This document shows, in pieces, positions 38,915 to 51,300 of a stretch of DNA of 64,000 nucleotides. The stretch comes from Antitrichia curtipendula. Lineage: Eukaryota > Streptophyta > Bryopsida > Hypnales > Leucodontaceae. Made by a program: the position numbers and the translations under genes. Positions within the stretch are counted from its first letter, which is position 1. The number at the start of each line of letters is the position of its first letter. The DNA lies in the NCBI GenBank assembly GCA_951230915.1, contig OX579641.1, positions 15,044,254 through 15,108,253 of the forward strand, read 5' to 3'. The notes below the pieces were generated by a model that worked only from the letters and a program-made list of their open reading frames with translations, did not search any database and was not told where the DNA came from.

Positions 38915-39615
38915 CATATGGGATAATAGGAGGCGAAACAATCCATATGGATATGATAATTAGAATTAGTAGGAGCTGATGAACCATTCATAAGCAAGAT
39001 TTGTATTTGAAGTGGAATTTCAAACCTCATTTAGTTTTAGTGAAATAAATTTTTTCAAAAAAATTTGAACTGAAAAAATGAATTAGATTTCATATACAAA
39101 AATCTTTTGAGATTTTGAGCTTCTAATCAAAAGTTATAGACAAATTTTAGAGAGGGGTTGGAAGAGACATTTTGTGTGACATTTCCAAACATTCTCTTTG
39201 AATTTTGTTCATAACTTTTGATTTCAATATTGAAACCTTAAACGTATTTTTTTAGATTAAATTTATCTTGGTTTACCAACCTTTTTTTAGTCCAAAATGT
39301 TTTCAGAAAAGTTATTGTACTATGCCAAAATAAGATCTGAAATTCTACTCCAAACATCATTTTGACATTTTGACAATGAACGGTCAAGCTTTCATCTTCA
39401 AATTATCCCATACCCTTTGAGGACTCATGATGGACTAATTTCAATATACAATGACGTCTCTACTCCCACATTCCAACAAATGCCAATGAAGCGATCCCTT
39501 CATTTATTTGTCAAAATTTGTTTTTTATGCTCATGTCAAAATACAATGGTATTTGATTCATAGGATTTTTTGGTTTTTTGGAATACCATCTTTCTTTAAG
39601 CTTACAATTATTTGT
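38915..39615. repeat. dispersed repeat, copy 2 of 2
   Basis: Counterpart of 29895-30620, in the same orientation. Bracketing direct repeats (about 38420-38515 and 39800-39900) raise the possibility that it is the interior of a larger decayed element. Confidence 0.6.
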
Positions 39616-39900
39616 TGATGTGTATGTTTGGTCCTAGAATTAGCCAAAAAAATGGAGCACACCATAAATGTATTGCCACTATCTCAGGACTGCTTACATT
39701 AATGACAAGTGGATGAATTTTGTAGACAAGGGCTCAAGAGAGGAAAGGCAACCTCTTTGAAGGCTATTGAATGTTATAGTGATTCGCCAAAGCAAAGAGA
39801 CCTTAAAAACACCCACCACATGCAATTATTGTTTAATTACATGCTCTACAGACAAACTACAATAGTATACTTTGGTACAACCAAATAACCAAGGAGCACC

Positions 39901-41178
39901 AAAGTGCAAAAAATGTCTTCAAGAGAGGTCAAGTGATAGTTAGAATCCTTACTATAATCTGTGGTCAATGATAGGCTTTTATATGCTTTTATTTATATTA
40001 TTCTTGCTAGAAAGGATGTGTCTATTTAATTCTATAAATAAATAAATAGTGAAGTCAATGAGATTGTTCACCTAATCACTTATCATCACACATGTCTTCA
40101 ACATTTGGTTATTCCTCATTGGCTATTCACCTATTTAGAAAATATGTACATACGCAAAAATTTGTAATTTATGCTATGCATTTTTGTCTTAGTCCTTCCA
40201 TGAAACAAGTTCTAGATAGAAACTAACTTATTGTATGTTTGTCTTGATGAGCTTTGAAAGACAAACAATGTTTAAACACCAATAAAAAATGTAAAAAATG
40301 TCAAAGACAATAAATAAAATAATTAAATTAAGAGTGGGTGGAATAAGCTAGGCTTATTTATTTGTTTCAATTCAGTACATTGGAATCAAATATTCAATTT
40401 AAATGGAAAAGCAAAGTTCGACATATAAAGTAATATATTTGATTTTCATTATAAATATAAATGCATATTTATATAGAAAGCATATATATTTCAGCATAAG
40501 TTACAAATATTCTTGCCTTTGGGAACCGAAAGAAGATAGAAATTGTGACCCCAGAGATGATAAATCAAACCTCCACAATCCCTAAAATGATGATTTTTCA
40601 TGCATTATTTCTCTAGAAAATTTTGTATTCCAAAAAAGTTATAATTTTATTATTAGTTGTTTGGCATATATGTTTTAAATTAATGTTTACAAATCTACTA
40701 TAGATTTATAAAGACTTTCAAATTGGTCAACACTGTTAAATCTATACTATTATACTATTAAGTTTGATGGTTTGTTTGTTTATTTGTTTATTTATTTGGT
40801 TCTTTGTGAGATGGCATTGTAGATCTTCGTGACTACCAAGCAATTGGAAGCATGCTTATTACAATCAAAAAGCCTGTAGCAAGGGTGGGTACATGGAGCA
40901 AGTGACGCAAATTGTGACTTATAGGAAGAAAGTTGTTGAGCTTCAAAATGTCTTGCCTAATATTTTTTTTAAATGTTATAATTTTTTTTCATTGTAATTG
41001 TGGCAACAACCACTTTATAAATTAGTTGTTTTTAATAAAATTATCATGCAAGCATTTCATCCTTTGCTAAAAGTATTTGTTTTATGATCCAATCAATAAT
41101 GCGTACAAGATCATATTATGGTTTTAGGACAACTTCTCACAATAATCAAGCAATAGTTGACTTCATATTCCTAAGGGC
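39901..41178. other. AT-rich intergenic DNA, no gene recognised
   Basis: No frame with recognisable features. This is the left flank of the CACTA element. Confidence 0.5.
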
Positions 41179-41181
41179 ATT

Positions 41182-42244
41182 CACTAGAAAAAAATGAGGG
41201 GTTTTGCAACTACAAAGAGCAACCGATTTTGGAATTGCATCGAACATTTGCAACTAGTGAGAATCTGGAGGCTCTGAGTCGTTCTAGACAAGTTTTCTAG
41301 TTGTATTGTAGTTGCAAGGCGAAATAGGATTGTTTCTCATTTGGCACCTTACTTGGAACTTCATCCATGCGCTTTATGACGTGGTTGCTTATGTGGTATT
41401 TGTTGCCATGTGAGGTTGGTTACTCAATTGGTGAGTTGTACAACTTATTGGCGACTCATTTTGGACTAATGTATGACTCATTTCTGACTTCAATACGACA
41501 TGTCTGTGACTCGTTTGCAACTTATTTGTAACTTCATTGCGACTCATCCATGACTTCATTGCATCTTGTTTGTGATTGATTTGCAACTTGTTTGTGGCAC
41601 ATTTGCGACTTGTAGAATTTATAGATTTCAAAATCTACAAAATGTAGAAATTTATTAAATGTAAATTTCTATAAATTGTAGAAATCTTAAAATTTTATTA
41701 ACATAATTCATTATATAAAGATACAGCTACTTACAAGTCTTATATGTCTAGCCTAATGGAACTATTGACAATTGATATAAAACAATTGAAAAATTATTTG
41801 AAAACAACTAAAAAAACGATTACAAAACAACTAAGAAACAACTATTATTATTTTATAATTATAGTTGTTTCCTAGTCATCTTTTGCAACTGCAAATCGAC
41901 ACGGTGGATATCATACAATGTGGAATAGTCCACATTGACAACTGTGATGAATATTCTCGTGAATATTGGATGGAGAATAACTCACATTCATTCTAAATTT
42001 GAACTCTGTTACAATTCTTATAATCCTACACTTAATTCTCTGACTGCTCTGCAACTAAAGCAATGTATCCACTTGATTCTACAACTAATTTGCAACTAAC
42101 ATATTTTACTAATGATGTAAAGCAATGGTGCAAACAATGACTGAAGAATTTGGTCAAATAGAGAGGGCTATAGTCGCAGGATAGTTGTATAGGACACTTA
42201 CTCGCATTTTAGCCGGTTGTGGCGGGCACATTTTTCTTCTAGTG
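41182..42244. mobile_element. 1,063-bp non-autonomous CACTA (En/Spm) element
   Basis: The left end is CACTAGAAAAAAATG and the right end is CATTTTTCTTCTAGTG, so inverted termini begin CACTA. Flanking 3-bp direct repeats ATT (41179-41181 and 42245-42247) are the target duplication expected of CACTA elements. The subterminal regions are crowded with short motifs: TTGCAACT in both orientations and GCGACTCAT/TGACTCGT-like words, densest at 41440-41620. These look like transposase-binding subterminal repeats. There is no transposase; the 80-residue frame at 41389-41631 is only this array read through. Confidence 0.88.
41440..41620. repeat. subterminal short-repeat cluster of the CACTA element
   Basis: Degenerate 10-12-mers of the forms GCGACTCATT, TGACTCATTT, TTGCAACTTGTT and TGTGACTCG follow one another for about 180 bp. 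Dispersed copies continue on the right side of the element (for example near 41887, 42048 and 42090). Confidence 0.75.
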
Positions 42245-42247
42245 ATT

Positions 42248-43965
42248 CTCAATGAGCACTAACGATATGGCCACTTCAAATGCAATGTAAAGTACCTTTT
42301 GTAGGGCATTGTTTTTTAAAAGAGTAGTACAAGGTTGAGCTTGCCAATGCAATTATAGTATGGGGTACTTGTAAAACCTTGACTAGTTATAAAAGAGACT
42401 TTCAACACATTTGATTACCATTATTTATCATGAAGAGAATTATTTTGGAATATCTTGGAGGTTGAATTAGCTCCTTGGCTTGGTAGAGCCACGATTAATT
42501 TGCCAAAGGTTTATTGGCTCACTTAGAAGGCACAATAGAAAAAGAAAAAAAATGTCATGATTGTGGGAGCAAAAATTTGGAAAGCCTTCCAAATTGCTGA
42601 GCCTCTTGTAGCCTATATTGGGTTGGCATTTTGCTTCTTTTCATGGCCCCACCTTCCAATTTCAATTATAGTGACTTGTTACTAGTTGAATTGAGGGATG
42701 GCCTAATAAGGTAGGAAGCCTATTGTGGCCCATTCAATTGTTGTAGATAATTGAATTTATCAAATTCAAATTTTCTTTGCAACAAAACAATTAACCAATG
42801 AGTATTTCATCAATAACTAGGTCAACTTGTATTTATAATTAAAAATATGTGTTATAGGTGGTCAAAGCATATAGCTTCCATTGTGGACCACATGTGTGGA
42901 CTATTCTTGCTATTTTAGATTTTCTGTAGCCAATTTTTTGTGTGATACAAAGCTATTCCCATGGCCAATGCTTGTTGCCAAATTTTGGAGGGACAATCAA
43001 ACCAAGGCCATAGTTATAACCATGTATTGCAAGACAAAGAAATGTTGACTGTAGCTCTAGGGATTCCTATAGTGATGCATTGATAGTTTAGAAGCACTCT
43101 AGAGACTTTGAGAAAATGAGACAAGTATTGCCACCTGTAACAATTTGAAGCAAAGCTATACAAGCACAATACATGTATACCAGTGTGATGTAATCTATAG
43201 AAATCTTGATTTCCACCTACACATGATCTATTATAATCATATTTGATTATCATGATGTTTGGACTTGAGGTCATTTGATTACTAAGACAAACCATTTTGA
43301 AGCCTACTTACACTAGTTTTTGTAACACTAAGGTTTCTTTTATGTGAACTATGGTTATTTTTTCTCACATTGGAATGTCATGCAAAGAGCTAATGAAATC
43401 AAATAGTAGGGGTAGCAATTGGGTTGCGATCCATTTTGGGTCATCTTACCTTATCTATTATTGACATGCAAAGATTTTGTAAGGAAGTGTTTGTATGGGG
43501 GTAGATATTGATTTCTATGGAGTTCAACTAGACACAGTTTGTGCTACTTCAGCTAAATTCATTAAGGTGGAACAACCCAATGTTATCAATCATCCAGTTC
43601 CGACATCTACTGGACCCTTCCATTTGGCGTCTGTCACCCACCCATCACCAAAGCCTTAGCAACCCTTTAGCATCATGACAATGCACTTCAAAAGGGGACA
43701 CGTCAGCGTGTGGTTTAGCATAGGGCACTACCCACACTTTACCAATTAAATCCCAACAAACTTTAAAAAATCACAGAAAATTCATTTTTCATCGGAACAT
43801 CTTGATTCTACTTGCAAATTAAATGGATTCTCTCAAACTTCTTGATCTCTTGAAAAATAGCTTCTCCAAGATGCCTAGCTAGATAACAAATCTGCTTCGT
43901 AATAGGTATTTTTTTACCTTAATTTTAATTCAGATGTGAAGCATCATTGCACTTCAAGCTGTCAA
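42248..43965. other. AT-rich intergenic DNA, no gene recognised
   Basis: No coding features. The minus-strand frame at 43014-43295 has no recognisable domains. Confidence 0.5.
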
Positions 43966-44260
43966 CATTAGATGGGATTCGGGGGGGCTGGAGGGCCGTT
44001 TCAGGCCCGTTCCCAGCTCCGTTCCCCCAGCCCCCATCGAACGCGGGTGTCAAATTTTTTTTTTTCAAAAAAATTAAAAAAAATTAAAAAAAATTTAAAG
44101 TTCTTAAAATGAGAAACAAAGTTTAAATTTTTTTTTTTAAAGGACGTGGCAGTCGTTCTGCCAGGTCAGCAGTGCGTGGGAATGGCCTGTTTCGGCAGTT
44201 TCGACCAAATTCGGGGCTGGGAACTCACAGCCCTCCCCGGTAGGGAAAACCCATCTAATG
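43966..44260. mobile_element. 295-bp inverted-repeat element (MITE-like) with GC-rich arms
   Basis: Perfect 11-bp inverted termini, CATTAGATGGG at 43966 and CCCATCTAATG ending at 44260. They continue inward as imperfect GC-rich arms: GGGGGGGCTGGAGGGCC on the left and, inverted, CGGGGAGGGCTG on the right. The centre is an A/T tract at about 44056-44133 plus a GTGGCAGTCGTTCTGCCA hairpin. I could not find a convincing target duplication, so its superfamily is open. The 78-residue frame at 44137-44373 is a read-through. Confidence 0.65.
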
Positions 44261-45133
44261 GTTTCAAGATTATGGGTAACATTTAGCATTTGATTTGGAT
44301 TCCATTGTCGAGGAACTTCGATACTGAGGCACGCTCTGAGGAATATGATGGCGACTTGTCTGTGATGTGCCATTATGGAAGAGACTTGCTGAGATTGTTG
44401 CAGCCCCTGGCAGGTGAATTAAGACCATTTAGCCAAAAAGTATAATAATCTGCAAGGTCAATTTTCCCACATAAATAATTATTAAAGAAAAAGTGAAGAA
44501 AATTCTTATCAAATACAAAATATCCTAAGAAAACTTGAAAAATTCCAGCATCAATGGACAATGTGTTTTACAACATCTTAGTATAAACCAAATTTGGGTG
44601 TCATTTTATTTCAAGAAGTGGGGCTAGGGTATCTCAACTTCAAATTGCAATTAAATACTTATATTTATATTTTCAGAAAACGTAATACATTTAAAAAATA
44701 GGTAAGGCTATTGAGTTAGTCATATTTAAATGTATAATTGAGCATTATATCATATGAAGTGACATCATGACCATTCTACATTGAATTATAGTGTTAGAGT
44801 TCACCTTGGATGAGTTTCATTCAAATGTTATAATTCATCCATCTTAGGATTTGATTGTTTAGGTAAAGAAAATTCTTTGACTTGGCATTGTTGTCTAATC
44901 AAGTTTTGTGGTTGTTCTTGGAAAGGATTGTAAGTTCTTGGCTTTGCTTGGAGATGATGGTTTATTATTTAGTACTCGGTTTAGTGTAGTCTCCACTTCT
45001 TCTCTCACACTTGCACTTTTGGATTCTTCCTTTGTGGAGTGAGAGCCGCTCGACTTTGTGTGTGTAGATTGCTAAGTTTATCGGATGACAAAAATTGAGG
45101 ACTTTTCTAGAGTTGGCCTTTTTTTGTTGGTGA
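44261..45133. other. intergenic DNA, no gene recognised
   Basis: No coding features beyond short frames. Confidence 0.5.
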
Positions 45134-45721
45134 TTAACCCCTAAAACCCCGTTTGTCCCCTCGGGGGACAATTTGGGTCTGGGTAGGTTCCTATTGTCTC
45201 AATTTGAAGTGAATTTTTTTGAGATTTTTTGAGGTTGTGTAGCTTTGCAAGAGCTCTGTGGATAAATAATTTTTGTTTCAATCGGATGCCAGATGAAAAT
45301 GTTATGGCACAATGAGCAAGAATCGGAGATTCTCGGGCAGCCCAAAAAAAATTACAAAAAGTCAAAATAATTTTTTTTGAATTTTTTTCCTAAAAGATTA
45401 TGTTCTTACCTATACTTGAAGCTTTGATTCATTATATTTGGACTAGGGATGAGAAAGTTATGCACAATCATATTTTTTGGGGCAATTTAAGCATCTTCTT
45501 GAAAAAAAACTTTTTGTTCAACTTTGAATGCTAATATCTTCCAATCCATACGGTAAAATTTGATGAAATTTTTACTACATGATCTCAGACAAGTTAAGTA
45601 CAAGATCATACGGTTAAATTTCCAAAAAAACAAAAAAATTGGTTTCCTTAAGTGAATACAACATAAGTGGTAGTTTTGAGTGTTATTTGGCAGAAAACAC
45701 CCTCGGGGGGTTAGAGGTTAA
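45134..45721. repeat. 588-bp segment with imperfect terminal inverted repeats
   Basis: The left end TTAACCCCTAAAACCCC matches, inverted, the right end GGGGGGTTAGAGGTTAA at 14 of 17 positions. Just inside the left end is a perfect hairpin, GTCCCC-TCG-GGGGAC at 45155-45169. The interior from about 45400 matches the dispersed repeat at 22680-23330, whose right end also carries AGGGGTTAG. This suggests a related, more complete member of that family. Confidence 0.5.
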
Positions 45722-47561
45722 GCTATCATTTAATGAGTATTGGTTATGGATTTATAATATCAAGTTATAATGAGATTAACCATAGGATTCGATTCCCTAA
45801 AAAATGTCGAAGGCAATTAAGGATGGGGCTCAAATTGCATCCAGACTACAATCCTTTAGTCATTTCTTCACCAACTTGATTGGCTTATCTATGTACCAAC
45901 ACATTGACCTAAATATGTACAATTATTGGAGCAATATCACCTAAGGTCATCCCGGACGATCTGTGTGTTTGTTCCTAGCTAATTAAAATAGTTCTTTATC
46001 TGCTAAGGGGGACATTTGAGGGTGTGTTTGTTAAGTATTCCTTATTGTTTTTGATTGCACATTTGATGTTGGTTGTGACACTCAATCTATTGTGTGCTAC
46101 AATCTTTATTTATATGACCATTGTTTAGATAAAGAATTAAGCATTGTTCCTATTATTAACCCTTTAAGGACCAAGGAATAGTCAATATTTCCAAAATTGT
46201 AAAGATGTACAATAAAATACAACTTAAAAAATTAATGTATTGACAAATTGGAAACAAAAGTTTCAAAATATGATTCATAGATCATATTCATGAGGTTAGA
46301 ACAATTGCTTCACTAGAAAGTATTTTTTGATAAAATTTGAAACTAAAAATTGAAAGTACTTTTTAAAATTGATTATAGATTGAACATTTGTAAAGTCTAC
46401 AAGATCTTCTTTTTTTCTTCTTTAAGTTCAAAAATGCTAATTTTTAATTATGAGTTTTTTTTTGGATTTTATATTATTAATTAAATAAAGTCATTTTTTA
46501 TGGATCATCTTTTGATGTAAAATAGTCAATTTTTGAGGTCAAGATGTACTTATATCTTTTGAACTATATAATATTTGTAAAACAAATTATATAAATCTGT
46601 ACCATATAAATGTAAGAGAACTAACACAAACATCTATAAATATTTAAATACATGGAAAAACAAAAACAAAAATATAATTTTGTGTTTAGAACATTTTTGT
46701 ATGCATTTGTTGTTTGAAATTTGAATACCTGCTTTTTCAAGGGGATAAACTACCTAATTTTGGGTTGGATCTTATTGAAAGTCAAAATAATATTTTAGAT
46801 TATCTTTTTATGCATTTATTGGATATGTGAGTAATAAACTAAGAGTCTCCAAAAGATTGAAATTAGATACATCTAAAATTGGCCCTAAGCACTCTTATAA
46901 GGAAGTTGTAAATTTTAAGCCAATTTAATCTAAATGAGATAGTTTTGTAACCAAGTGACAATTAGATGTTGTCCTACCTTTGGGACTCCAAGTCACAAAG
47001 AGGGATCAAATTGTTTTGTGGGGACACCTAAAATCGCCATTTTATCTATTGCATGTGCAAATTGTTTATTATTATTAGACTAACCAAATTTTTATATTTT
47101 GATTGACAAATGAAAGAATTTCAATGCACCACATCATACATCATTTGGATATCATATCCAAAAGTTATGAAGGATCAAAGTTTCTTGGGTAGATGTTCTA
47201 CAATTGTTTCTTCAACAATAAATACATGTTTGATGAAGGGAGACATACACAATGAAATCATGTAATTGAGTGGCGCTATTAGGCACCTTGCACTTGGGGG
47301 GCTGATCCCTACCTTATTAAAAAAAATTAAAACCCTTTTTGCAAGTTGGAGCAAGGGTGACCCTACTTACAAAGTGTGTTGCTTTTGACACTTTTTAGAC
47401 AAAATTTTGAATCTAAAGTGTAAAAAGAAAGTGTAAAAAAAAATGTTGAACTTGATATGTTGGAAACAATATCAATATCAAATATCCAAAAGAGTGTCAA
47501 AATATTTCAACAATGTTTTTGATACTTTAACCTTGAAAAGATGAGACCAACAATCAAGGTA
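45722..47561. other. AT-rich intergenic DNA, no gene recognised
   Basis: No coding features. Long A/T runs throughout. Confidence 0.5.
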
Positions 47562-47890
47562 CTTTGCAATTTGAACTTTAGGCCTATAACCATGGTTTGT
47601 TGATTTTCTAATTTTAGAAGGGCATCATAAATTATTTTATACCATGATGCTCTAGACTATAGAATGCACCAATACTAATCACTAAATAAATTTTTGGAGC
47701 ATATTTTGTATTTGATATTATTAATTTCATTAAAGAATTTATTTTACAATGGTTTCAAATTTTTACAAAAAATCTGAAAGTTTTAGGACTTATAGAATAC
47801 ATGCAATTTCATCTTCAAAAAAAATATAAAAATTCCATTTATATATAATTGCAAAATGGTAACAAATAGATAAAATAATAATAAAACTTG
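47562..47890. repeat. AT-rich repeat, third copy, host of the Copia insertion
   Basis: Begins with a gcaatttgaactttaggcct block. It follows 35941-36400 and 35415-35720 through the tttcaaat, agttttaggact and catcttcaaaaa blocks. The Copia element begins directly to its right. Confidence 0.55.
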
Positions 47891-47895
47891 AATTC

Positions 47896-48230
47896 TGTCG
47901 AGACATGCTTGGCTACGGTGTACTGTCTATGAACAGTCATCGTACTGTTCCGTCCATAGTCGTGAACAGTCCACGGTCTACTATAGCAATGCCGTTTCAG
48001 ATCAACCGTCGTTACGGATCGGGATCGGGACCCTTGGGAGACGATTCGCTCCAACCGGCAAGAACTACGTTATAGTACACTCTGATCCTTGGAAAGACAG
48101 TGTGTGTGCTTTCACCGAGGTACGTAGGCAGCTTTCTCCACGAAGAGAAAGTGCGAGTGTCCATATTTGTTAGAGCATCAAGGCTAGATCGATTACACAA
48201 ATCAACGAGAGATCTGACTAAGTGTTATCA
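47896..48230 (+). repeat. 5' LTR of the Copia element
   Basis: 335 bp, TGTCGAGACATG...AGTGTTATCA. Its left part carries a cluster of inverted ACTGTTC/GAACAGT words (47922-47970). It should contain the element's promoter; no unambiguous TATA box was identified. Confidence 0.95.
47922..47970. promoter_or_regulatory. palindromic ACTGTTC/GAACAGT cluster in the LTR U3 region
   Basis: Four half-sites: ACTGT (47922-47926), GAACAGT (47931-47937), ACTGTTC (47944-47950) and GAACAGT (47964-47970). The middle pair is a perfect inverted repeat with a 6-bp spacer, nested in a larger CTATG...CATAG palindrome (47927-47959). The same cluster is in the 3' LTR at 53089-53137. A role in transcription control is inferred only. 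Confidence 0.5.
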
Positions 48231-48245
48231 CGTTATCAGCACTGC
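48231..48245 (+). other. candidate primer binding site
   Basis: CGTTATCAGCACTG directly follows the 5' LTR. TATCAG agrees with the core of the initiator-methionine tRNA complement used by many plant Copia elements, but the match is incomplete. I judge this by position mainly. Confidence 0.45.
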
Positions 48246-48312
48246 TTATGAAAAGCTGAGCGAGAAAGGACAACACGGACGCTTCCACAGAAACCATAAT
48301 CGAAGAAGAGCC

Positions 48313-51300
48313 ATGGCACTACAAACAGATACAGGCTCTCGTCCAGCGATACCAGCGGAACCAGGTTTCAGACCACTAGAAGAGGACGGTACAAATTATA
48401 TCATGTGGATGACAAATATGAAACAATACCTTTCAAGTAAAGGGCTCGAATCCACAATTGTCCGTCCACCTACTCCCATCGAAGAAGAACAACGGATGAA
48501 GGCAAGAGAAGCCGATGCTACATTAACTTTTGGAAAGTCGGCAATAGATTATAATCAAATGCAAAGAGATACTGCAACACTTGCCATCCGTCTAAGACTT
48601 AAAGATGACCTCGCCCTCCAAATGTACCACCACGATACACCATACGATTTGTGGGAAGAAATCACAGCTCGTTTCGAAGCCATGCGAGAAATTACATACC
48701 CTGAGACATGGCAAGCATGGTTGAGTCTTCGTCATATGGATTTCGACTTACTTGACAACTATAAATCAGCCTTATTTAAAATTACAGCAAAATTAGCTTA
48801 CTGCAAAAGGCCAGTAACTGAGGCAGATATAATCTTTAAGACACTATCTACGATGGGGCCAGAAAGAATGGGACTCAGGGAATCATTACTGGCACGAGAA
48901 TACAAGAATTCACGAGACTTATTTATCTACTTGGCTGAAAACGAAAAATTTAATAATGTTGCAAAGGAATTGGCAAAACAGAGACCTGCTGGGACAACCG
49001 CAATTCCAGAACTTAACTATACAAGAGACGAACAACAAGACCCAAACAGGAGAAGAAAACCGTGGAAGCAACAGGTAAAAGGGGCTCGAAAATCAGCGAC
49101 CCCTGGTAAACAAGACAAAAACACCAATACAAAAAAGAGCAAAGCACGAACCTCTGGGAAGTGTTTCAGATGCGGGAAGAAACGACACTTTGCTCGTGAT
49201 TGTCGGACTCCAGATGACGTTGTCGATAAATACAGAAAAAATAATAATTTGTCACCCTGGAGAGGTACCAGGAAGGACAACAAAAACAACGATAAAAATA
49301 AAAAACAGCGCACTGAAAATGACGATGAATACAATTATCTGGACCAGACACAATATGATGAAACGAATGCTGTCATGGATGAATCTCAGGACATAGAACA
49401 ATCTACGATGATACTAGACTCAGGAGCCACGATTACAGTCATTAAAAGTGACAAGTACTTCACGAAAATGCAATCAGAAAATTACAAGATTGCATCGATG
49501 AGCGGTTTGAATCTAGCAGTGCGGGGATCAGGACCTGCTACGTTTGTGCTACCTGGCGGCTCACGAATATATGCCGAACGAGCTCTTCTTATTCCCACTG
49601 CAAGAAGACAGGTCCTCTGTGAAAACGATGTATCAAACAGCGGATACGAGATAAGTACTCATATCTTTAAGGAGGGCTGCAGATTCAAAACCCTTACCAA
49701 TGAACACGGTGACTGTGTTGAGAAGTTCTATTATACATCAAACGGCCTCATCGAATTTGAGATCACAACACACGAATTCATAGCACTTACAGGTGAGATA
49801 GCAGACGATGCCAGGCTCTGGCATGACCGTCTGGGCCACCCATCTACCCGAATGCTGAAGAATACCTTAAAGTCAGCAGCAGGAAATATAAAGATCTCAT
49901 CAAAACTACCCAAATCATGTTTGGCATGTTCGCGAGGCAAGCTGATCTTACAACCTGCTAAAGAAATAAGAGATAAGGAACTACAGCCTTTTCTTCATCG
50001 CATTCAAGTAGACATATGTGGCCCCATCTCACCACCATCAGGACCATTTAGGTACTTCATGGTGATGATAGACTCCACATCTAGGTGGAGTGAGATCAAT
50101 CTATTATCCACCAGAAACCATGCATTTGCAAAACTACTTATACAACTTATCAGGATGCAAGTCAGGTTCCCAGAAAATAGCGTGAAAGACATTAGAGTGG
50201 ACGGGGCAGGCGAGTTCACTTCTAAGATATTCCAAGACTATTGTTCCGCACAGGGCATAAATCTAGAAGTTGCACTAGCGGAGATTCATTTTCAGAATGG
50301 GCTTGCCGAAAGCCTGATTAAAAGAATACAATGGATTGCACGTCCTTTACTGCTTAAGTGCAACTTACCCTTGACGGCATGGGGCCACGCGGTATTACAT
50401 GCCGCCGATTTGATCAGGTTTCGCCCATGTGCAGGCAGCAAAGTCAGCCCATATCAATTAGCAACTGGCAATGCACCTGATATTAAGCACTTACGAAAAT
50501 TTGGTTGTGCAGTAGAGGTGCCCTTAGATCCCACGAAGAGAAAAAAAATGGGACCCCAGAGGAAACAAGGTATTTACGTCGGCAATGTAGGAAATTCATT
50601 GATAAAGTATATAGAACCGAAAACAGGGGATCTCTTTCGGGCGAGATTCCAAGACTGCCACTTTGACGAGAAATGCTTCCCATCAATGGAGACAAAAGAA
50701 GAAAGATCAGCAACGGCTCTTGACATTAATTGGAAATCCGACATAGTTGATGATTACAGAGACTCTCGCTGCGATGGGGAAGTACTTCGAATCCTGAGGT
50801 TGCGTGAGTTAGCACGAAGGCTCCCCGATGCATTCGCGGACACCCCTGACATAGTAAAAACTCCATATACCCAAGTCCAATATACACCAGCCCGAATCGT
50901 GCCAGACAAGAACCCAGCTAATGTCTCACAGATTCGTCGTAAAAGAGGACGTCCTTTGGGATCGAAAAATAAACCAAAGATGCCAGTAGGAGTACCCCAG
51001 AGTTCAGGGGGAGTACCACAGAGTTCAGGGGGCGACACAACTCACCAACCTAGTTTTGAAGAAGCCACTGATGTAGCTTTTACTGGTCACGTCTGGGACA
51101 GACGGACCATCTGTCGAGATGAGGTTTTTATGCTGCAGACCGTTAATGCTATTCTAGATCAGGCTGAAATACCAAAAACGGTACCACAAGCAAAGCGATC
51201 ATCAGAATGGCCTCACTGGAAACGCGCAATGCAAGATGAAATGACGTCTATGGCTGAAAGGAAAGTATTTGGAGTTCCACAGCCTAGAACGCATGATATG

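Noticed and set aside
41389..41631. 80-residue minus-strand frame with repeated SHR/NEVTNKLQ-like units
   Set aside because: It is the CACTA subterminal repeat array read as protein.
45134..45150. Telomere-like CCCCTAAAACCCC
   Set aside because: Only one irregular unit; better explained as the inverted end of the 588-bp segment.
47839..48200. Minus-strand frames duplicated at 53021-53367
   Set aside because: They are antisense readings of the two LTRs, which explains why they occur twice.
49017..51038. Minus-strand and alternative-frame ORFs within the Copia element
   Set aside because: They overlap the intact Gag-Pol frame antisense or out of frame and have no independent features.
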